This document shows, in pieces, positions 30,261 through 34,783 of a DNA stretch of 34,783 nucleotides. Position numbers and translations under genes: made by a program. Numbering within the stretch: position 1 is the first letter of the stretch; each line of letters starts with the position of its first letter. This DNA comes from Alphaproteobacteria bacterium 41-28. Its GTDB lineage: Bacteria; Pseudomonadota; Alphaproteobacteria; UBA9655. The notes beneath the pieces are model-generated. The model was not told the origin of the DNA. It searched no databases and saw only the letters and a list, made by a program, of their open reading frames with translations. The DNA lies in contig MKUL01000072.1 of the NCBI GenBank assembly GCA_001897795.1, positions 1-34,783 of the forward strand, given 5' to 3'.

Positions 30261-31277
30261 TTAATTATTACTTTTGCCGTTTTCTTTTGATTTAAGTTTT
30301 TGAGAAGAAGTTCCATTTGTATGAGAAATCCCATTAGATAATTTTTTGGATTTTGGCTCCTTTTTTGCCTTTGTAAGGGGAGGCGCCGTTCTTGTAACAA
30401 TATATGTTTTTCTATCAAAACCAAATCCTGCCTTAGTAATACGTTTTTCAAACTTTTTTAGAGCTTCATCACCAAATAAGTTCCCAGCAAGTCTAAGTTC
30501 ATCTAAGCCTTTATTTCTTTTAAGTCCTGATCCAATTGCTTCTAACCCCGCGTCTCTAATATTACAGCGACTTAAATCGAGAGTTTGAAGCGTATTGTTC
30601 TGATGTAAGACCCACTTAATATTTATAGCTCCCCCATTTCCAAGAGGATTATCGCTTAGATCAAAATCAGAAAGTGACGAATTTTGGTTTAATCCCTTAA
30701 CAATATGACCAAGAGCAATATCATCAAGCCCTACCTGTCCTAGTTCAAGCTTTTTAAGATGGTGATTCCCTTCTAGAGCTTTGCCAATTTGGGGTCCAAC
30801 ATCAGGCCCTATAGGATTTTGGCTAAGCTTTAGAGAAACAAGCGCTGTATTACGAGGCAAAACCCTACTTAAACTCACAATCCCTGTTCCCGTGATTTCA
30901 TTATGACTGAGATCAAGATTTTCTAGAGAATTATTAGTGGGAAGCCCCTTCTCAAATAGGGTAATCGCTTGGATTCCGTTAATTTTACATTCCGCCAATG
31001 TGAGGGTTTTAACTGTCCTATTGGATTCTAAAGCCTTAGACATTTTTACAACTGTTTCATCGTCAAAAGTATTTTGGCTCAGATCAATTATTTCTCTTTT
31101 TTTCATATTTTTTAATATCAGGCGTCTAAATTCCTTATTTGTTAAGGCGTGTTTCCCTGACAAATCAGCAATGTCTTCACTATCGCTTTTACCTCCTCTC
31201 GTACTCCAAACAGGACTTGTTAAAAGCACCCCCCCTAATACTGTCAATGTAAGGGTTAATTTTGGAAATCTCATCAT
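30261..31277 (-). CDS. Secreted leucine-rich-repeat protein (ribonuclease-inhibitor type)
   Basis: 338 residues. Signal peptide MMRFPKLTLTLTVLGGVLLTSPVWS. From about 60 to 285 it holds seven or eight LRRs of about 28 residues (LENLDLSHNEITGTGIVSLS, LVSLKLSQNPIGPDVGPQIG, LQTLDLSRCNIRDAGLEAIG), the long RI-type common in eukaryotic proteins and bacterial effectors. The tail is basic and Ser/Lys-rich (KAKKEPKSKKLSNG). AAGGA lies ten bases before the start. It is downstream of, and on the same strand as, the patatin/LRR protein, whose LRRs are of the same type, so the two may share ancestry and perhaps target. Confidence 0.85.
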   Translation of the reverse strand: MMRFPKLTLTLTVLGGVLLTSPVWSTRGGKSDSEDIADLSGKHALTNKEFRRLILKNMKKREIIDLSQNTFDDETVVKMSKALESNRTVKTLTLAECKINGIQAITLFEKGLPTNNSLENLDLSHNEITGTGIVSLSRVLPRNTALVSLKLSQNPIGPDVGPQIGKALEGNHHLKKLELGQVGLDDIALGHIVKGLNQNSSLSDFDLSDNPLGNGGAINIKWVLHQNNTLQTLDLSRCNIRDAGLEAIGSGLKRNKGLDELRLAGNLFGDEALKKFEKRITKAGFGFDRKTYIVTRTAPPLTKAKKEPKSKKLSNGISHTNGTSSQKLKSKENGKSNN

Positions 31278-31348
31278 GGTTTCATATTCCTTTATAAGTA
31301 GATAATATATAAAATTAAAAACATATTTTAAAAATTATTACATCAGTA

Positions 31349-33415
31349 CTATTTTTTGTCAAACAAAATGAAAAGCGACTTTTGTTTTAAATCTCTTACC
31401 ATTTTCTTAGCCTCTTTTGATAACATTATATTATTGCCTAGCAATGTAAGTGTTTGAAGAGGAGACCCATCTTTTACCTCGATTAAGGCTTCAAGAATTG
31501 GCGAAAAGTGTTCAGAGGATATATCATTATCACTTAAGTCAAGACTGGTGAGAAAGGTAGACTTTCCTTTTTTTCTTTTAAACAAAGAAAGAGTGGCTCT
31601 AGGATTACCTTTGCCAATCCCATTACAATGTAGGTCTAGCTCTGTTAAACTTTTATTGTTTTTAAGCAATCTACCTAAGTAGTTTACTCCCGTAGGACCA
31701 ATACCATTCTCAGAAAGATCGAGATAAACAAGAGTAGTATTAGCATTTAAGCCTTCACAAAGAGTCTCAGCATGATCAGCGGTAAGACCACATCTCCTTA
31801 AATGAAGATGGGTGAGCTGAGGCGCATTTCTTAAATTTTCATTAAAAGTTGAAAAATATCTATCTCCCCCAATTTTCAAATTGGAAAAATTAAGGATTGG
31901 GAACAAAGATATTAATTTAAGTTTATGTTCAAGAATTTTCGATTGAGGTAAGCAAATTTGTGCTAATTCTTGATATACCTCTCTAACTTGAGGATTACCT
32001 TCTATTAATATCTTCGCTGCTTCATTGAGAGTGTCTATGCTTTTTTCACTTGCATCATCAAGTACAGCCTTTTCTAAAGTTGATTGAATTCGATAATATT
32101 TGAGAACCCCAGCTTCATCCAGCAGTCGCATATCATCTTCAGTTTCTTTCGCAATTCCTGTCATCATGATAGGAGTGATATGTTTAGCCCATTGGACATC
32201 TCCCCCTTCTTTTAATTTCTTGACGGGAAGTTCTCTGGTCTCTTCTCCTGTTCCTAAAGAAATAACAATAACTTCTTTATTGGTTTTTAATCCAAACTTT
32301 AAATAGGCTTTATGACTTGGATCGTTCTTAAGAATTCCTCCATCAACGAGGTGCTGTCCCTTAAATTCACCAGCACACAAATAGGTGGGCGCCGCAGCAC
32401 TGCATCTTGCAACAACACGCATCATTGGGTCTTCTTCAGGGTCCTTCTTAGCTTTAGATCCGTCAAACCAAACAGGCCCGTTTTCCGATAGGCTGTAAGC
32501 TGGAACAAGGACATGTATATTTTGGGTTGCTTGACTCAGCCTTACGGACTGAAAATATCTTTCTAGCGTATTCTCAAGAGGTGTAGCACTAAACTTAGAT
32601 TTACTAAAAAATTGCTTTGTAGATTTAGCCCAGCGACCTACTCGATATTTAGACTGGGGAAATATGGTAAGTCCCTCTTCTTCATAAATCCCAGCGAGCT
32701 TACTTGCCGGATATTTTGCTTTATATTTGTCAAATTCTGTCGGAACAGTTAGCCCCAAACCAATGATTGACCCCGTTGATGCCCCTGCAATCACGTCGAC
32801 AAAATCAGCTATATGAACTTCAAATCCAAACTCTTCGGCTAATTCTTCTTCCCAATGCTGTATAACTCTAGCAGTAAGAAGCCCACGAATGCCTCCTCCA
32901 TCGAGAGTGAAAATAAGCATTCTCTGTCTTTGTTCTTTAGACGGATAAGGTGATCTGGCTAGTCTCTCATACCAGTACGATACCTCTTCCTCTGACTTTT
33001 GACTCTTATTTGGGTCTTCTTTGTATATTTGCGCCAAGTTTACTTGAGCCTCTAGATCATCATGTTCTGCAAGGTATTTTGTCCAAGAAAAATAAGATGC
33101 ATCCCTCCAAAGGCGTGAAGTCAGGCGCATATGAGCTAAGGTTTGAATATTTACGAACCTAGAAATGTAAACTAGCAACTCTGCTGTTTGTACAACTTCT
33201 GCGGTTGCGTCTAGCTCTTCAGGCTTACTCTCTTTCTTTTTAGTTTTTTTCTTTTTTCTCGTTGTCTTTTTTTTCTTGGATACGGTTTTCTTAGACACGT
33301 TCTCTTCTTCGCCGGAAGACATGGAAAAGGCTGTTGTCGTCATGAAAGAAAATAAACTTACGAGAATTACTAAGGTCTTATAAGGAAGCACAGAACGCAA
33401 AGAATTAACCATCAT
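31349..33415 (-). CDS. Secreted patatin-like phospholipase with F-box-like segment and C-terminal LRRs
   Basis: 688 residues from the ATG at 33415 (AGGAG eight bases upstream; the frame is open 10 codons further; residue numbers below count from that longer frame). Order: signal peptide (YKTLVILVSLFSFMTTTAFS), a Lys-rich linker (SKKKKTTRKKKKTKKK), an F-box-like segment at 88-125 (AELLVYISRFVNIQTLAHMR, then LTSRLWRDASY), a short Sel1-like stretch, the patatin domain, and three or four RI-type LRRs (540-690). Patatin residues are all present: oxyanion DGGGIRG (182-188), nucleophile Ser223 in GASTGS, and Asp368 in VDGG. It should be an active lipid acyl hydrolase. The architecture suggests an effector acting on host membranes. 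Confidence 0.85.
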   Translation of the reverse strand: MMVNSLRSVLPYKTLVILVSLFSFMTTTAFSMSSGEEENVSKKTVSKKKKTTRKKKKTKKKESKPEELDATAEVVQTAELLVYISRFVNIQTLAHMRLTSRLWRDASYFSWTKYLAEHDDLEAQVNLAQIYKEDPNKSQKSEEEVSYWYERLARSPYPSKEQRQRMLIFTLDGGGIRGLLTARVIQHWEEELAEEFGFEVHIADFVDVIAGASTGSIIGLGLTVPTEFDKYKAKYPASKLAGIYEEEGLTIFPQSKYRVGRWAKSTKQFFSKSKFSATPLENTLERYFQSVRLSQATQNIHVLVPAYSLSENGPVWFDGSKAKKDPEEDPMMRVVARCSAAAPTYLCAGEFKGQHLVDGGILKNDPSHKAYLKFGLKTNKEVIVISLGTGEETRELPVKKLKEGGDVQWAKHITPIMMTGIAKETEDDMRLLDEAGVLKYYRIQSTLEKAVLDDASEKSIDTLNEAAKILIEGNPQVREVYQELAQICLPQSKILEHKLKLISLFPILNFSNLKIGGDRYFSTFNENLRNAPQLTHLHLRRCGLTADHAETLCEGLNANTTLVYLDLSENGIGPTGVNYLGRLLKNNKSLTELDLHCNGIGKGNPRATLSLFKRKKGKSTFLTSLDLSDNDISSEHFSPILEALIEVKDGSPLQTLTLLGNNIMLSKEAKKMVRDLKQKSLFILFDKK

Positions 33416-33445
33416 AAAAACTACTCCTGAAATATAATCATTCAA

Positions 33446-33681
33446 ATAAAAATTTGAGCTCTAATGTTAATTAAAATAAAATTATCATAATACTGTAATT
33501 TAAATTATTATATATATAATGTTCTATTTTTCATTTGCCAATAAATTTTTTATCAATATAAAAAAACATAAATATCAATTGATAACAGATCTTGTGTCCC
33601 TTTTACAAAAATCTTTCTATATAATTCATGCCGGATTATTTAAGATGGATTGGCAGGATGAATAAAATACCTTAAAATCCC
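33446..33681. other. AT-rich upstream region of the patatin gene
   Basis: Almost pure A/T in places (around 33470-33560). It should contain the promoter of the leftward patatin gene. No ORF or stable hairpin was recognised. Confidence 0.4.
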
Positions 33682-33728
33682 TGGTGCCGAAGAGGTGAAT
33701 CGAACACCCGACCTACTAATTACGAATC
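33682..33728 (-). tRNA. 3' fragment of tRNA-Thr(CGU), probable attachment-site scar
   Basis: On the minus strand: the anticodon loop TTCGTAA with 3' stem TTAGT, then AGGTC, the T-arm GGGTG-TTCGATT-CACCT, the acceptor strand CTTCGGC, and ACCA. The 5' half (acceptor, D-arm, 5' anticodon stem) is replaced by an A-rich sequence, so this is not a working tRNA. A break at the anticodon arm is the classical product of tyrosine-integrase insertion at a tRNA gene. Confidence 0.75.
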
Positions 33729-34093
33729 TTTTTTTATTTCTTTTTAATTTTACTATCAAGTAGCTCATTATAAACAATTTATTTTAGGTTATTCCCTTGC
33801 TTAATTTAGATTATCATCAAATTATCATCAACGGAAAAATTTCGGGCTTTGGACCTCGAAGCCATGAGAGGTCTTTTTAAGTTCCAAATGATCAAAAATA
33901 ACCCTCCAAACTTCAGATATTCAATAAAAATGGAAGTTAATCCAAGGGGTTACAGCCGATTGCGGATCCCATTCAATATGAACTCTTCCTCCAAATGTAT
34001 TAACTGACAATCTTTTATTCTTGGTGCAAGTCTTTACTTTTTTATTTGTAAAAGTCAATTTTTATTCATCAACTATAAGTAACAGAAATAATT
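33729..34093. other. Intergenic region without recognised gene
   Basis: AT-rich DNA beside the tRNA fragment. GGACCTCGAAGCCATGAGAG at about 33851-33870 is more GC-rich but gives no clear structure. I see no integrase or ORF of note. Confidence 0.4.
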
Positions 34094-34129
34094 ATTGGCT
34101 CCAAGCCTTTTAAAGGGCTTGGAACCAAT
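34094..34129 (-). terminator. Hairpin after the secreted repeat protein gene
   Basis: ATTGG-TTCCAAGCCC and GGCTTGGA-GCCAAT (minus-strand reading) form a long stem around TTTAAAA, 18 bp after the stop codon. It is only weakly followed by T, so its strength is uncertain. Confidence 0.6.
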
Positions 34130-34146
34130 TAGATGAGGAATTATGG

Positions 34147-34725
34147 TTAATTAAAATGTTTTTTTATCCATTCCATTCCTTCATCTTTCAGTTGTGTAAG
34201 TCCAGTGTTTGCTTTTTTATCGTTGACAACTTTATCAATAGTAACGTCAGCACCAACACTTACAACGTCCACAATTTTTCTCCCAAGACTATTCACTTTA
34301 TCCAGTTCTTCTTGCTCATGCCTCATGAGATTGTAAGCATTAATTTCAAGCTTTTTGGATTCTTCCATTAAGGTTGAGCTTGGAGAAACCCTAGGACGAA
34401 TTATATGGTTCGTAAGACCATATTTTTTTGCCATCTCATTATGAGTTTTTACATAGCTTTTTCCCTTATTGTAGGAAGTTTCTTTGCCTTGAGGCTTTTG
34501 ATGCTCCCAATCTAGTTTTGGGCGATCAGGTTTCCTCGGTCCGATAAGAGTGAGATCCTGAGGTTTTTGATCTTCCCATTCTAGTTTAGGCCGACCAGGT
34601 TTCCTCGGTCCAATAAGATTGGGACCTTCTAGATCCAGAGGATCAGCATTTGCTGAACCTGCATTAAGTAGCATACTTAGGCAAAATATGGTTTTTGCTA
34701 TACCTTGATATTTCATTTTAGTCAT
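34147..34725 (-). CDS. Secreted protein with tandem GPRKPxRPK repeats
   Basis: 192 residues. The start at 34725 has AGGAG eight bases upstream. Signal peptide ends LLNAGSANA. Two adjacent copies of a unit of about 22 residues follow (LIGPRKPGRPKLEWEDQKPQ and LIGPRKPDRPKLDWEHQKPQ). The first contains KPGRPK, which matches an AT-hook core; in the second Gly is Asp, which should weaken it. The C-terminal part is helical and charged (LMRHEQEELDKVNSLGRKIVDVV). No family recognised. If secreted into a host it could bind DNA or serve as a proline-rich ligand, but this is speculation. Confidence 0.7.
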   Translation of the reverse strand: MTKMKYQGIAKTIFCLSMLLNAGSANADPLDLEGPNLIGPRKPGRPKLEWEDQKPQDLTLIGPRKPDRPKLDWEHQKPQGKETSYNKGKSYVKTHNEMAKKYGLTNHIIRPRVSPSSTLMEESKKLEINAYNLMRHEQEELDKVNSLGRKIVDVVSVGADVTIDKVVNDKKANTGLTQLKDEGMEWIKKHFN

Positions 34726-34783
34726 CTTATAATCTCCTTACTTAGTGTTAATTAAGAAAGGTTGCAGCCTTTCTTAGGATTTT

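Noticed and set aside
30224..30451. Lys/Leu-rich minus-strand ORF
   Set aside because: It lies in another frame of the LRR gene's 3' end, with no start signal.
33682..33728. Complete tRNA gene
   Set aside because: Only the anticodon loop to CCA is present; the 5' half is replaced by an A-rich sequence that cannot pair.

Overview
The window looks like a chromosomal stretch of an AT-rich alphaproteobacterium, probably a host-associated or intracellular one (Holosporales / Paracaedibacter-Odyssella-like is my best guess). The alphaproteobacterial signal is the dnaX-ybaB-recR cluster with the SRP RNA gene (ffs) just upstream of dnaX. The host-associated signal is the number of exported proteins without housekeeping roles: a secreted patatin phospholipase with an F-box-like segment and leucine-rich repeats, a secreted LRR protein, a secreted kinase-like protein, a low-complexity secreted protein and Cys-rich exported peptides. 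The genus is inference.

Layout. 1-945: repeat-rich DNA and a 55-aa micro-gene. 945-2773: umuDC-type translesion polymerase operon. 2999-5559: a mosaic of a broken kinase gene, a TacAT-type toxin-antitoxin pair between direct repeats, a DUF559 nuclease ORF between inverted hairpin repeats, and a second micro-gene. 5633-7405: MsbA-type ABC exporter. 7612-8669: frameshifted YhcG/DUF1016 nuclease. 8672-10789: groESL with perfect promoter, CIRCE operator and terminator. 10863-14213: small exported protein, DUF1186/SEC-C protein, secreted kinase-like protein. 14311-17234: recR, ybaB, dnaX and ffs. 17339-19370: Cys-rich peptides, a family-4-like uracil-DNA glycosylase, an exported protein. 19553-20304: third micro-gene behind a hairpin leader, then a second DUF559 unit. 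20313-21690: two pseudopilins. 22038-23849: low-complexity secreted protein. 23940-26687: TVP38/flavin oxidoreductase/CDP-alcohol phosphatidyltransferase operon. 26987-27793: Ku. 28103-34725: exported unknowns, a LuxR-type regulator, the LRR protein, the F-box/patatin/LRR protein, a tRNA-Thr 3' fragment and a repeat-bearing secreted protein.

Most unusual signals. (1) DUF559 nuclease ORFs, found twice, each run between about 50-bp inverted repeats; inner hairpin stems differ in sequence between copies but keep pairing, suggesting a REP-like mobile or hairpin-recognising system. (2) dnaX carries a run of ten A with stops immediately in both shifted frames, a layout expected for tau/gamma production by slippage. 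(3) A TacAT module lies between direct repeats whose third copy nearby looks like the empty site. (4) A micro-gene family has a conserved leader. (5) A 149-bp element can fold into a cloverleaf of near-perfect hairpins. (6) There is a multi-domain eukaryote-like effector candidate and, about 270 bp away, a tRNA-Thr fragment that looks like an integration scar.

All calls are from reading sequence only; no database search was run.
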